64,000 nt of DNA. It comes from Adineta steineri. Taxonomy: Eukaryota; Rotifera; Eurotatoria; Adinetida; Adinetidae. A model generated the notes under the pieces. It searched no databases. It was given only the letters and a program-made list of their open reading frames with translations, and was not told the origin of the DNA. Of the stretch, positions 51,726 to 63,095 are shown piece after piece. Each line of letters starts with the position of its first letter. Position 1 is the stretch's first letter. The position numbers and the translations under genes are program-made. Where the stretch lies: positions 1,366,523 through 1,430,522 of the forward strand of contig CAJNOI010000003.1 in NCBI GenBank assembly GCA_905250115.1, in the 5' to 3' direction.

Positions 51726-52110
51726 AAATTATATGTCTCTTAATTCGCGATCAAAAAACATGCGATCAATTTGTCTAATTGCTCATATATTTGTCAATAT
51801 ACATGCTTTTTCTCCATGGCCGCTTCTTCAATATCAAACATAACTCAACACGTTGTTTCTTCATCAACGTAAATAAAATACTTATTTTTCGCAAGCTATT
51901 TCGAACGTTAGTCAACCATGACAATATTTCATCAGTTGGTTTTTTCGTTCTCCATGTGTTTTTTTTCATAACAACATTATACACATTTAAAGAAAGACCA
52001 TTTCAAAAGAAATTAGATACGTATAGAGATAGAACGAATCGGTTTTGATCTTTACTTCACTAGTAAGTTTTACACAGTAACTCCAATTCAAACCATTTAC
52101 ACAGCAAATA
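51726..52110 (+). repeat. Second copy of the ART-TPR upstream flank
   Basis: Similar along its length to 47068-47443, with scattered substitutions and small indels. The start codons of the two genes are 4,667 nt apart. This supports one segmental duplication rather than two independent insertions. Confidence 0.8.
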
Positions 52111-53880
52111 ATGAACAAAGAAAAATCAACAACACATGTATCTACAGTTTCAAAAGGTGCACAAGGTCATCAACGTATCAATACCCAACAGATACAAAAT
52201 GTTCTTCTGATCTGGTTAGACAGTAACATTGACGAAACAAATAATGATTGTCAAAAGACAATCAAACAACTTCGACGAGTTGTGAACGACACCAATATAT
52301 TTACAGATGGCGATCAATGTCTGGAATTCATTCAAACCATCGTCGATAATAAGGTATGTCTGATCATATCTGGATCACTTGGACAGCAAATTATGCCTCG
52401 CGTGCACAATATGTCTCAAGTTGATTCAATATTTATCTTTTGTGGTAATAAAAAACATCATGAACAATGGACCAAAGATTGGCCCAAAATAAAAGGTGTT
52501 TTCACAGATATTACACCCATCTGTGAAGCACTCAAGGAAGCTGCTCATCAATGTGAGCAAAATGCCATTCCCATGAGTTTCGTGGGGACAAATGAAAATT
52601 TGGATCAATTAGATCCTTCTTTTATGTACACTCAAACCATCAAAGAAATATTATTAACCATCAAATTCGACCAGAAGGACGTCCAAGATTATATTAATTA
52701 CTGTCACCATATTTTTGTGGATAATGAAGAAGAAATCGAAAATATTAAACGACTGGAAAGTCAATATTATAATAAAACACCTATTTATTGGTACAGTTCT
52801 CAAACGTTCCTGTATCCCATGCTCAATCGTGCATTACGATTGATGAATGGTGATACTATTACACGTATGGGTTTCTTCATTGGTGACTTCCATCGACAAA
52901 TTGAACAACTATACAAGAAACAATATGTTGGTCCAACTACGGCAGACACCTTCACTGTTTACCGTGGTCAAGGTTTATCTACAGGGGATTTTGAACAAAT
53001 GATGAAAACTAAAAGCGGTCTTATTTCATTCAACAATTTCTTATCTACTAGTAACAACCGCAATATATCACTGAATTATGCTCAACGTGCTACAATAAAT
53101 CCAGATCAAGTTGGTGTACTTTTTATCATGAAAATTAATCCGGCTCTATCAACAGCACCATTTGCTTCCATTGCTGGTATCAGTAACTTCCAAGGAGAAG
53201 ATAAAATCTTATTTTCGATGCGTACTGTTTTTCGTATACAGGACGTTAAACAAATGGATGGAAATGATCGTTTATATGAAGTTTATTTGACACTTACTGC
53301 TGACAACGATCCAGAATTGAGCAGACTTACTGATTACATTCGACAAGAGAGCTTTCCAGACTCTGAAGGATGGTATAGATTGGGTATGGTACTATGGAAA
53401 ATGGGTCAATTTGACAAAGCTGAAAATATTTATCAAGTTTTACTTGATAAAACAAACGATGATAACGACCAGATACCTCTTCATGGTCAACTTGGTTCCA
53501 TGAAGAAAGATCAAGAAGCACTTACACTCCATGAAAAGTCACTTGATGCTTGTCAGAAAACTCTTCCTCCCAATCATCCTAGTTTGGCTACCTCCTACAT
53601 CTGCCTTGGTTTAGTGCATTCCAAAATGTGTAATTATCCAAAAGCACTTTCTTATTATGAAAAAGCCCTTAAAATCAAACAACAATCACTTCCTTCTAAT
53701 CATCTTAGTTTGGCTTCGTCCTACTACGACATTGGTTTAGTATATAGAAAAATGAGTAATTATTCAAAAGCTCGTACATTTTATGAACGTGCTATACAAG
53801 TTGGAGAACAATCATTACCTTCTAATCATTCTGATCTTCAAAAGTGGAGAAATAATTTCGAAGATGTAAAAAACAGATAA
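52111..53880 (+). CDS. ART-TPR paralogue with about three TPRs and a substituted catalytic Glu
   Basis: A single exon of 589 codons, clearly a tandem duplicate of the preceding gene; the N-terminal module and ART domain align throughout. The ART Arg (FTVYRGQG) and Ser (SFNNFLSTS) remain. The ExE motif, EEE in the neighbour, is EDK (GEDKILFSM) here, so the catalytic Glu is replaced by Lys. Loss of transferase activity is expected from the known role of that residue (inference). The TPR array is reduced to one degenerate unit with a 4-residue deletion plus two or three typical units, ending LQKWRNNFEDVKNR. The open frame has no stops over 589 codons, suggesting that it is maintained. Possible pseudoenzyme, decoy or regulator of the active copy; alternatively an early-stage decaying duplicate. 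Confidence 0.87.
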   Translation: MNKEKSTTHVSTVSKGAQGHQRINTQQIQNVLLIWLDSNIDETNNDCQKTIKQLRRVVNDTNIFTDGDQCLEFIQTIVDNKVCLIISGSLGQQIMPRVHNMSQVDSIFIFCGNKKHHEQWTKDWPKIKGVFTDITPICEALKEAAHQCEQNAIPMSFVGTNENLDQLDPSFMYTQTIKEILLTIKFDQKDVQDYINYCHHIFVDNEEEIENIKRLESQYYNKTPIYWYSSQTFLYPMLNRALRLMNGDTITRMGFFIGDFHRQIEQLYKKQYVGPTTADTFTVYRGQGLSTGDFEQMMKTKSGLISFNNFLSTSNNRNISLNYAQRATINPDQVGVLFIMKINPALSTAPFASIAGISNFQGEDKILFSMRTVFRIQDVKQMDGNDRLYEVYLTLTADNDPELSRLTDYIRQESFPDSEGWYRLGMVLWKMGQFDKAENIYQVLLDKTNDDNDQIPLHGQLGSMKKDQEALTLHEKSLDACQKTLPPNHPSLATSYICLGLVHSKMCNYPKALSYYEKALKIKQQSLPSNHLSLASSYYDIGLVYRKMSNYSKARTFYERAIQVGEQSLPSNHSDLQKWRNNFEDVKNR

Positions 53881-54457
53881 TAAATTGTAGTGTTATAAAT
53901 TTTTTTATGGAAGAGAAAAAATAAACTTTTTAAATAAGAACGGTTACTCAACAGACTGTTTAAAGTGACTATTTATATGAATAACTTGAAAGTAAAGTAT
54001 ATATTTTGTTCAAAATAAAAGAGAATGCAGCTTTTTCGTTTCTACTCATGTATATTATATTTTTGTTATTGTACTGATGATGAGCGTATCGAACATCTGA
54101 CAAAAGTCGAAAATTCCACTGAAATAAAATAAAATATAATATAACGAAAAATTATTCGCATGGATTTCAATCTTTTGTACATTCTTCTATAGACTTCAAA
54201 GATATGACTTTTTAGAATCTAAAAAAAGCATTTGTAATTTTATCCTGAGTAGAACATTATACAAAGGAGGAATAATAAGAATCAGCTACTGTTTGTTTTC
54301 ATTTTAAGTAATATTTACACGTACCTATAAAAGTACATAACAATTATTAAAAATATACATCAAAAAAAAAAAAGTAAACAATACAATACTCACAATAATC
54401 ACAGATAATATTGAAACATGTAGAGAGAGATTGATGATATGACAGAAAGAAGAAAAT
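53881..54457. other. Convergent intergenic spacer
   Basis: 3' flanks of the short ART-TPR gene (plus) and the following minus-strand gene. AT-rich with an A run at about 54362; no gene seen. Confidence 0.5.
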
Positions 54458-55663
54458 CTACCAAGGAAACTCTCTTGATCTCATTTCAAGTATTGTTTTC
54501 ATAGCAAAAATGAACATCGAAGCAAACATAAGAACAATAAACGATAAATTACATAAACAAAATGAGAAAGCAATATATTTTTTCAAGCGAGTTCTTCCTT
54601 CTTGTTGTTTTAATAAATGTTGTTGTACTTGAAATTGTCGTCGAGCATCTAATTGAGCAAATGTATCTAAATGTATATCTTCATCATAAAGTGAACGACC
54701 AAGAACAAGATCACGTGTGCCCATCGAATAAACTTGACCATCACGTTCAACATGAATAACTTCAGTAACAGGAATTGTTTTTAAATGAAATCTTGTTTTT
54801 TGTGTTTTCTTTTTTGATATTAATCCATCATCTTGTTGACGTAATACTTGCATTTCACGTAAATCTAATACTTGTGTACGAATTTTTTCACGTAAATTTA
54901 TCCAACGTAAATCTTGTTCAACTAATTTCATTCGAGCATATGTTTCACTCATCATAGCAATATCAGGTAAACGATGACGAACAATATGCCATTTAGAATT
55001 ACGTGGTAAATGATATGTATGTCGACGACTACGTGAAACAGTTAAAGATGGATGTGGAGATATATTTTGTGTTGAACGACGTCGACTTAATGAACGTAAT
55101 GTTGTTGAAGATGAAAATGATGAATGTATTCGACGACCAAAACGATGATCAAGTAAAGTACGTCGTAAATATTCTGTACGATTTAATTTTGAATTTTTTC
55201 TTTCAAGTACAGATGGATCAGATTTTCGATGTCCATTTTTATATATTGAATTTGATACTTCTAATTGACTATTTGTTAAACTACCATGAGTACTTCCACT
55301 TTCATTAGGATATAAAGTAATACGTATTTCAGATGGTGATCGTTTTGATTGTTCAGGATTACGATTTAAATTTGAAGAGTTTATTAGTATATGATCATTT
55401 TCTTCTAAATCATCATCGTCATCGTCATCATCAGTAATATCGATTGAAGATTGTTTAACAACAAAGAAATTTGATGATGATGATTGTGATATTGGTGAAC
55501 GATTTTGTTGTCGATTAGCTTCGATTGATTGAAGTATACTTGGTGGAAATGGTTTCAAAACTTTTGTAGGTGGACTTAATAAATATTGTTGTTCAGTTTG
55601 AGTCTGAATGATTGGTTTTGTTTCATCATCTGTTGGTAAATTCAAAGAAACCGATGTAGTCAT
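54458..55663 (-). CDS. Unknown protein with basic/disordered N-terminus and C-terminal membrane segment
   Basis: An open exon of 401 codons from ATG 55663 (MTTSVSLNLPTDDE). I do not recognise the family. Visible parts: a Ser/Gln-rich N-terminus; an acidic run (TDDDDDDDDLEE); an Arg/Ser-rich region (RRIHSSFSSSTTLRSLSRRR); a charged helical region (MSETYARMKLVEQDLRWINLREKIRTQVLDLREMQV in two overlapping pieces); a more ordered VTEVIHVERDGQVYSMGTRD stretch; and a single hydrophobic segment near the C-terminus (FSFCLCNLSFIVLMFASMFI). This suggests a tail-anchored protein with a cytosolic N-terminus. A possible 5' exon (56017-55993, MNTEATNV) would join in frame to 55689 through a 303-nt GT-AG intron, adding about 17 residues; not proven. 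Confidence 0.65.
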   Translation of the reverse strand: MTTSVSLNLPTDDETKPIIQTQTEQQYLLSPPTKVLKPFPPSILQSIEANRQQNRSPISQSSSSNFFVVKQSSIDITDDDDDDDDLEENDHILINSSNLNRNPEQSKRSPSEIRITLYPNESGSTHGSLTNSQLEVSNSIYKNGHRKSDPSVLERKNSKLNRTEYLRRTLLDHRFGRRIHSSFSSSTTLRSLSRRRSTQNISPHPSLTVSRSRRHTYHLPRNSKWHIVRHRLPDIAMMSETYARMKLVEQDLRWINLREKIRTQVLDLREMQVLRQQDDGLISKKKTQKTRFHLKTIPVTEVIHVERDGQVYSMGTRDLVLGRSLYDEDIHLDTFAQLDARRQFQVQQHLLKQQEGRTRLKKYIAFSFCLCNLSFIVLMFASMFIFAMKTILEMRSREFPW

Positions 55664-58600
55664 TATCAATTGAATTTTTATATGAACATCTGGAATTATG
55701 TAAACTTATCAATAGTAAATTGATTTTGATAATATCAGATAGGTAGGTATGACTTTGTGGGAGGAGAATAAAAGAAAAAGAAATAGAATAAGATACGGGA
55801 ATTAGACCAGATGGATATTATATGAGTATATGGCTGTATGTGTGTATCGGACAATTGTAAGATGTAATTTCCTTTTGAAATAAACGATAAATAACAATAA
55901 ATCCTTTATCATTCCTCTTGTGAAACTATTAATGATTTGTCACTAAGTGGTAAAGAAGAAAAAAACGTGAATTCAACGAAAAGAGAAGTTACCTACGTTT
56001 GTTGCTTCAGTATTCATTGCCGCTGACACATCGCTTACACGATACACTCTGTGAGGTAAATAATAAAAAAGAACGAGATAAAATAAAGAATGAAAGAAAA
56101 AATGGTTTAATGGATATCGAATTCTATTAATTCTTTTTTTCATCATCGTATTAAATAATAAAATTTAAGAATTCTGATTATTACCAAAATCTTCATAGCA
56201 TAATATCTGTCAAGAAGATATGCGTACCTATATATATATTCTATCAATAGACATTGTCTGCGTCATAAGAATCCCTGTTGACTATTTTGATCATGACACA
56301 TGCTGAAAACTTTTAATTGAATCAAATATTGCTTTTATCTTCACTAAAAATCGAATAATGTTTTAGCGCCCACTATTTTACTAATCGAAGAATGCACTTA
56401 TTTGACGTAGTAAATCGTATACATTAAGATAAAGAATAAAGATTTGTATTAAGAATGATGACGTATTACCGATTAAAGTATTATTTTTTTGTTGGAACAG
56501 TTACACATGTATTTTCGAATATGACTTCTATTGGCATTATATCGCGTATTCAAATATTGATTCATTAATGAAAAGTAGAACATTGACGTAGACGATTTGT
56601 TCACTTTATTTCACAATTTTTTGTATGAAAAAAATAGTTATCGTACTATCGATAATGATGGTGATATAAGAAAAAAGGATAAGTACGAAATATGCATACA
56701 GCTTACAAGTTCATATAGATGTCAATTCGATTACGTTTTGATTTAACTTAGTATACACGTGTATGTATATGTTATGCGTATAATATATATATCTCATCTT
56801 TCAAAATATCTACTGATCAGTATCAGTGGCTTATTGATAGTGAATGTATGATATTGCGTTTATATCAATATATGTTTAGTATTCACGGAAGCCAGTGCGG
56901 ATTTAAAAGAACAGTTTAAATGTACAAATACATCTGCTTATGTTATGAGAAATGGTTAATCATATTTAGTAAGTCTTAAAAACTAGACAAGAAAAAAAAC
57001 ACAGCATCATAGTGGACAAAAATGATTGACTAGTTGATTGATTGCTTAAGACGGCTAGTAATATTCTATATATATACATCGATAAAACGAACTGGCTATT
57101 TGAAGAATGATGACGTTAACGAAAGAAAAAAAACGCGAGTATTTTATACTCTTAGGTGTAATTATAGTATATCTATAAGTTGAAAGAAAATATAAGTTTT
57201 GTCTCACCATTGTTCCATGAGTATATGAATTAAACTATTCCTTTTTTTTGTTCTTATTTGAATAGTAAAAAGAAATATATCAGGTATTTCATCTTCCGGT
57301 ACTCGATAAAATCAGTAAAATTTAATTGAAAAAAGAAAAACGTTTGTATGTTCTTCTAGGTAAAAAGAAAAGAATACTGACATAATCAATTATAGATAAG
57401 TTTTTCTTTATTAAATGCATACTTAAAGAACATATATGCTGTTAAAATAAATCAACTTCTAATACCGATAACATTGTCAATAATACGAATCCTATCGAAG
57501 AAAAAAAGAATGAACTAGTGAGAACAAAAAAAATATTGATTTTACATGAAATCTACTTTGCTTGGAGCAAATAAATGACACAAAAAAAGTAATACTAAGA
57601 TCGATGAGAAATTCATCATTAAAAAGAAACACAAATGTTTATTCAGATGAATAATATAAATTCTTTTTTTTTCTTAAAAAACTAACAATGATTTATATTA
57701 GAATCGATAGATTTACGACTGTTACTTTTTTTTGATACTTCAAACATTTGTAATTATGTTGAGAAAAAAACCATATTGTAAAAAGACATACATACTTTGT
57801 ATGATGAAAGATTCTTTTGATTGTGAATTCGAATAATATATTTAATAAACAGATAAATCAAACGATTGAAATATATAGAAAAAGTCTTATAAGGTCTATC
57901 TTTTTTGTATTTTAATATAATTAATTTAGTTATTGATATATAACTCATAAACACACTGAAACCATATCAAGGGTATATATATATATTTTAAAGTGTCGGA
58001 AAAAATACCATCTGTTTATTATTATCCAAACGAAAGTCATAGTTGGACTAACTGATATTTCTTGTTTGATAAAATTTAATTAATTATTCTCGTGTATATA
58101 TCTATGGACGTTAAACGTGTAGATATGAATGATGATCAATTTGATTGTCTTAAAAATTAATTTTTTTCAATCAAGAATTTATTAATATATTTAAAATTTT
58201 TGAGATAAGATGAAAGTTTATTCTTTATTCGAAATATGTCATCAAAGATGACGATAGTATAAATAACAAATATAAATGTCAAACAAATCGACTTGTTTAT
58301 TCTGTACAAATTAATAAACGAGAATATACTTTACTTTCAATCAATTACTTCTTTTTCTACTGCATGCTCTATAGTTGTCTATATTAATTATAATAAATGT
58401 AATATAATCGTATAGAATTATTTTATTTTTCCATAAACAATTCTAGTATTACAACAAGTCGTCATTTGTACAGAGTACGATTAGAATATTAGAGTTTAAA
58501 TTGTATTGCAAAATAATCAAATGTCAATAAATGTTATTCATTATTAAAAAATTTCTTTCGATTTAACTTTTACATTGGATTTATTTTGATATTTACTTTT

Positions 58601-59296
58601 AATAATCTTCTTCTATCATTCATATGACGATATATAGTATATTTAAAAACATTCTTTACTCAGTAGTGAATATTCACATACTCCTACAATATCATCTTAT
58701 ACTAGAACATGTTTTTATTATATCAAGGTGATTCGCTTTGACTATAATGTTGGCATTATCTTAGTAATTTATTAAATCTATCAATTGATCTTCATGGATA
58801 CAATATGAACATTCGAACTAAGATTTTGCCCAAAAAAAATTGCATAATAAATAAATGAATATATTTTTTGTTCTGGATTATCTCTTATACAAGAATGTCT
58901 TCTATATTCTCTTCTTTTTCTACTGATCGATTTTTCTCTGTCCTTCGATATATACCAAACATCTGTTGTATAAGATGGTACCACTATATTTTATATACAT
59001 ATACATAGCCTTTTCTCTATATATTATTATTTTTTTTTGTATCTTGCGCGCACTATCTCTCTCTCTCTGTGTGTGTTCTAACTTTGTTATATGCACTGTC
59101 ATCGTAGTAGCAATAGAAAAAAGGAACGTACCAGTCTGCATTTTATCGCTCTTTTGTTCTTGTATAATGTCATTGATGTATAACGTGAGTATAAGGATAT
59201 CCTTGTCAATAAATCCTGCTTGAAACGAAGAAGAAGAAGAAGAGGAAGAACAGAATTGTTTATTAATAGATGTACTTTCAGTAAAAAAAAGAAGTC
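55664..59296. other. Long intergenic region
   Basis: AT-rich sequence of about 3.6 kb between divergent genes. Apart from the possible 5' exon of the minus-strand gene at 55993-56017 and a TCTC/GTGTG run at about 59056-59075, I see no gene. ORFs at 57754-59223 are low-complexity or isoleucine/tyrosine-rich and unsupported. Confidence 0.45.
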
Positions 59297-60428
59297 ATGA
59301 GTCGATATAAATCAATAAATAGTTCAATAAAAAGTCATCAATCAACAATTAATCTACCTAAAGAAGAAGTGAATGTTGTTCTACTTGGAAAACAAAATGT
59401 TGGTAAATCCGCGTTAGTTGTTAAATATTTAACAAAACGTTTTATCTGTGAATATGACCCATTTCTTGGTAAGTAGCTTTCTTTCTTTTTTTTGATTTAT
59501 AATAATATACCATGAAATATATTTTATAGAAGATACTTATTGGAAACCAGATATTGTTGATCATCAAGAAGTTCTTGTGAAAGTCATGGATACATACGGA
59601 AAAGTAAATGAAAAATATTCTTTTTATATTATTAAAATATATTTATTTAAGGATGATAAACGTTTACCTTATTATTTAAAATGGGCTGATGCAGTATTAA
59701 TAACATATAGTATAACACAACAAGATAGTTTTGATATGGCATTAGCTTATTTAGATGCTATAACAAGTTATTCAAAAACTTTAAGTGTATCAACAAATGA
59801 ACTTGTTCTTATGTTATTAGGAAATAAACTTGATCTTGAAAGAGCAAGGTAATAGAATTAACATATGAAATATTTCTATGCCTTCTTTCATAGAGTAATT
59901 CCAAAATGTGAAGGTGAAGCAATAGCTGCAAAATATAGTTGTACTTTTTGTGAAACAACAGCAGCTGATGATTATGAATATGTACAACAATTATTTCATC
60001 GAACTGTACGTGAAGTACGAAAAGAACGTGAACGTGTTGTTGCATCAAATTCTATTGATGAAGAACCAACAGCAACAATACCAATAAATTCACATATGAA
60101 TTTTCCTTCTCCATCATCATCTTCATCATCAAGTTCATCATTACATTTTACAATATCAAATGAAACGGAAAAAATACCACTTTCATCCTCACCAGCTATC
60201 CCAGCACCACCTCCATTACCAGCAAATCTTACACAAAAACCAGGCAAATTAATTAAACCTGATTCACAAACATCAATAAGTTCATCAACATCAAATTTAT
60301 TACTTTCGCAATCAAATAAAACAAGTTCACCTGTAGTAGCAACAAATAACCCATCTCAAGTAACAACATCAACTACGAAACGACCACCTTCAAAAACATC
60401 AAATGTACTTGCAAGAATTTTTAAATAA
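59297..60428 (+). CDS. RASL12: Ras-like small GTPase, RASL12-like, with divergent catalytic residues
   Basis: Four exons: 59297-59468, 59530-59603, 59652-59848 and 59894-60428. The G domain reads [23 protein letters not shown] (G1), EYDPFLEDTYW (switch I), VMDTYGKDD (G3), [12 protein letters not shown] (G4) and [14 protein letters not shown] (G5 region). The sequence [17 protein letters not shown] and the VDHQ segment match RASL12 among Ras-like proteins. Ras positions Gly12/Gly13 are Gln/Asn and the catalytic Gln61 position is Lys (DTYGK), so slow or absent GTP hydrolysis is expected (inference). The C-terminus is long, Ser/Pro-rich (poly-Ser, [12 protein letters not shown]) and ends in NVLARIFK with no CAAX box, so lipid anchoring is unlikely. 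It is convergent with the next gene, with 43 nt between stops. Confidence 0.82.
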
Positions 60429-60471
60429 ATCTTTTTCTTTTGTATAATAAAAAACGCGACAAAAATCTTAA

Positions 60472-61386
60472 TTAAACAGGTGTAGAAAGTAATTGTCCTT
60501 GATATGTAACACCACTGTCACTAACATAACAATAACTAAGCATATCACCATTTAATTTTAATTCATAAGGAATTTTTTCTGTTGATGATACCATTGTTTC
60601 ATCAACAAGTGAATTTGTTGGTGTAATTAAGTTTGATTTCGATGGTGATAATATTACATGATTATCTGAAATCTTTTTTGTTGTTGATGAATTTTGTCTT
60701 ATTGGTGGTGATTGATCTAAACTTAAACGATAATTTGTGGGCATTACTGATGATGAACGTTGAAGTTGATTATAAGATGATACTGGTCGACCTTTTTGTT
60801 TTGATGTTAAAGATATTGTTGGCATTGATGTCGTTTCTGATGTTGTTGTTCCAAGTGACATATTGGATGTTGAATTAAATGATTGTGCTGTTGTTTTATT
60901 TGAATTAAATGATATAGTTGTATCGACATGATCTGTATTTTCTTCTTTTTCTTCTTGTTTTCGACGTAAACGAGCTAATGATTGTCGTCGAAGATAAGCA
61001 AGAAAATGACCATATTGAGGATGTGTTCGTGGTAAAGGTGGCGATGATGATGATGATGTGGTTGATTGTTGATGAAATAGTAATGGCTGAAGTCTAGTAT
61101 TAGATGTTCCAGATGAAGTTGTATGACGAAGTATTTCAGGTTTATTAACAACATATAAAAAACGTGCATCTTGTTGATATTGAGAATAATTTGTACAAAA
61201 AGACGTTGTCGAACGTGTAATCATTGTTGGATAATTTAGTGAAGATTTTGAAGCAATTAAACGATTAGAAGATGGTGTACGTGGTTTAGTTTGTATCATT
61301 CGAGGTGATGAAACTTGAAGACGATATTCATGTGATTTAGGAAATGATATTGTCGTTTGCTTTATTGATTTATGATTTGCTGCCAT
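60472..61386 (-). CDS. Unknown Ser/Thr-rich protein
   Basis: A single open exon of 304 codons from ATG 61386 (MAANHKSIKQTTISF) to TAA 60472-60474. No family recognised. Most of the protein looks disordered and rich in Ser, Thr, Asn and basic residues. Two stretches look more constrained: RTHPQYGHFLAYLRRQSLARLRRKQEEK, with a basic amphipathic helix, and the C-terminal KIPYELKLNGDMLSYCYVSDSGVTYQGQL (quoted here in part). It has no signal peptide or transmembrane segment. The stop codon is 43 nt from that of the RASL12-like gene, so 3' untranslated regions must overlap or be very short. The long open frame in AT-rich DNA supports a real gene. Confidence 0.6.
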   Translation of the reverse strand: MAANHKSIKQTTISFPKSHEYRLQVSSPRMIQTKPRTPSSNRLIASKSSLNYPTMITRSTTSFCTNYSQYQQDARFLYVVNKPEILRHTTSSGTSNTRLQPLLFHQQSTTSSSSSPPLPRTHPQYGHFLAYLRRQSLARLRRKQEEKEENTDHVDTTISFNSNKTTAQSFNSTSNMSLGTTTSETTSMPTISLTSKQKGRPVSSYNQLQRSSSVMPTNYRLSLDQSPPIRQNSSTTKKISDNHVILSPSKSNLITPTNSLVDETMVSSTEKIPYELKLNGDMLSYCYVSDSGVTYQGQLLSTPV

Positions 61387-62378
61387 TGGAATGAGTTATA
61401 TTTTGAAATAAGAGAGAAATGAATGTTAATATAGTACTCTATTGTTTTGAATGGCTTCGTCAATGATGAGTGAATAAATTTATTACCGGACTTTTTCTCT
61501 TTCGATATCTGTCTTACTCATAAAAATGAATATATATTCATAGTATTAGTAAGAGAATTGTCAAAAGAGAATGAATGACGTTGGTATAAAATATATTCAA
61601 TAGTAATTAGAATGTCATTTTTTTCTTCTTTGTCGTTTGTTTTAAAAAAGAATTTTTTTTGAAGTTCTTTAATAAATGAGATTGAAAAAAAAAGAAGAAA
61701 GAAAAAAAGAAAGAAATAGTAGAATTTGTCAATATCTTTTACAAAAATGTACGAAATAAAATATGCTCTATTCTTATTCATCAATAATATAATGTTCGAA
61801 TTCTTACACACATAATGTCGATGTAGATATATATATCGATTAAAAGAGAAATTACTAGGTTGTGAGACTATAGATTAATTGAAGTAAATTATAGATCTTA
61901 CTCAAAAGTTTATTGTTGGATAATTTAATTAATATTTGTAATAGATATTTTTAAAAATAGCTTAGTAAAATGAATATTTACTACATCGAAGAAAAAAAGA
62001 AACAAATTATTTTGCGGAATCAACAATATGACAAAAGTTAATTATTAGAATGGAAAAGATGAAACGTACTGTCATACTCCAACTATTGAAGTATGAATAA
62101 CAACAAAACATTGAAATATAACATTTTTCTGGTTTGTTCTACGTCACAAGAGATTACTTTATATATTAAAATAGTGAGATTTATCAAGTAAATCGAATGG
62201 CGGTACATCTATTTGTCGTATTTACAATCCTGTAGATGTCGCTTGTTAACAATGAAATCTGATATAATCAATCTATGAACGGATTGGTTTACGCCTTCGA
62301 TATTTATGTTTAGTTGATGTAATGTCATTTATTTTTATTTATTATAGTATTGTGTTAAGTGAAGGGTAACCTTTGAAC
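61387..62378. other. Intergenic region between divergent genes
   Basis: Promoter region for the Ser/Thr-rich gene (minus) and selenoprotein T (plus). The ORF at 61518-61811 is Phe/Ile/Lys-rich and unsupported. No other feature seen. Confidence 0.45.
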
Positions 62379-63095
62379 ATGATCGACCGAAAAATATTAT
62401 TCGGTTTGAGTCTTGTTCTTTTATCGACATGTTATGATTTATCGAAATCATATTTAAATTCTCAATCAACTGAAACAAAACCTACAGAATCATCGTCATC
62501 ATCATATGACAGTCATTCCAATGATTTATATGAACAATCTTCAAGTATTCCACCACCTAAAATGAAAAAACAACAAAATGTACCAACAATTAAATTTCTT
62601 TTTTGCCATAGCTGAGGGTATAATATATTTATTTATTAAAAATTTAATCCATAAAATATTTTCAGGTACCGAAATGTGTTTGAACAATTTTCTCAACTTG
62701 TTCGAACACATTACCCATTTATGGAAGTTGTTGGTGATAATTATCCACCACCACCTACCAAAGCCCTTATAGCCCGTATTATATCTATGGTTAAAATGGC
62801 GTTACTTGTTTGTCTTCTTTTTGGTCAAAATCCTTTTGCTCTTTTAAATATTCCGACTCCAGCAGCATTTTCTTGGGCATTACAAAATAAAATGTATGCA
62901 TGTTTAATGGTCTTTTTCTTTTCAAATTCAATCGAATCACATTTGATTTCAACGGGTGCATTTGAAATATCGATTAATGATGTACCATTATGGTCAAAAA
63001 TTGAAACTGGTCGTTTACCATCGGCAAATGAATTCGTACAAATGTTACAAACATTTGCAACAAGTTCTGACTTCAATGCTGCTATTCGTCCATAA
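62379..63095 (+). CDS. SELENOT: Selenoprotein T (in-frame UGA codes for selenocysteine)
   Basis: Two exons, 62379-62617 and 62666-63095, with a 48-nt intron. The product has 222 residues including Sec79. The start is ATG 62379 (MIDRKILFGLSLVLL), followed by a signal-like hydrophobic segment and a Ser-rich linker. The redox motif is CHSU: Cys76-His-Ser-Sec79, where UGA at 62613-62615 takes the Sec position of the CxxU motif. Reading through and splicing gives UGYRNVFEQFS, as in SELENOT. Then come the family's YPFMEVVGDNYPPPP, the hydrophobic hairpin (MVKMALLVCLLFGQNPF) and FFFSNSIESHLISTGAFEI. A SECIS-like hairpin lies 3' of the stop. SELENOT is an ER-membrane thioredoxin-like oxidoreductase. 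A conventional predictor would stop at UGA or split this gene in two. Confidence 0.92.

Larger units (their letters stand above)
51131..52110. other. Spacer between the two ART-TPR genes
   Basis: Holds the 3' untranslated region of the long copy, an ACTCA repeat tract running into a palindrome (about 51450-51475), a TA run, the G/T-rich hairpin at 51631-51713 and, from about 51726, the duplicated upstream flank. No separate gene. Confidence 0.6.

Noticed and set aside
62613..62615. TGA as the true stop of an 80-codon ORF
   Set aside because: The downstream exon continues the SELENOT sequence in frame and a SECIS follows; a genuine stop would remove the conserved domain.
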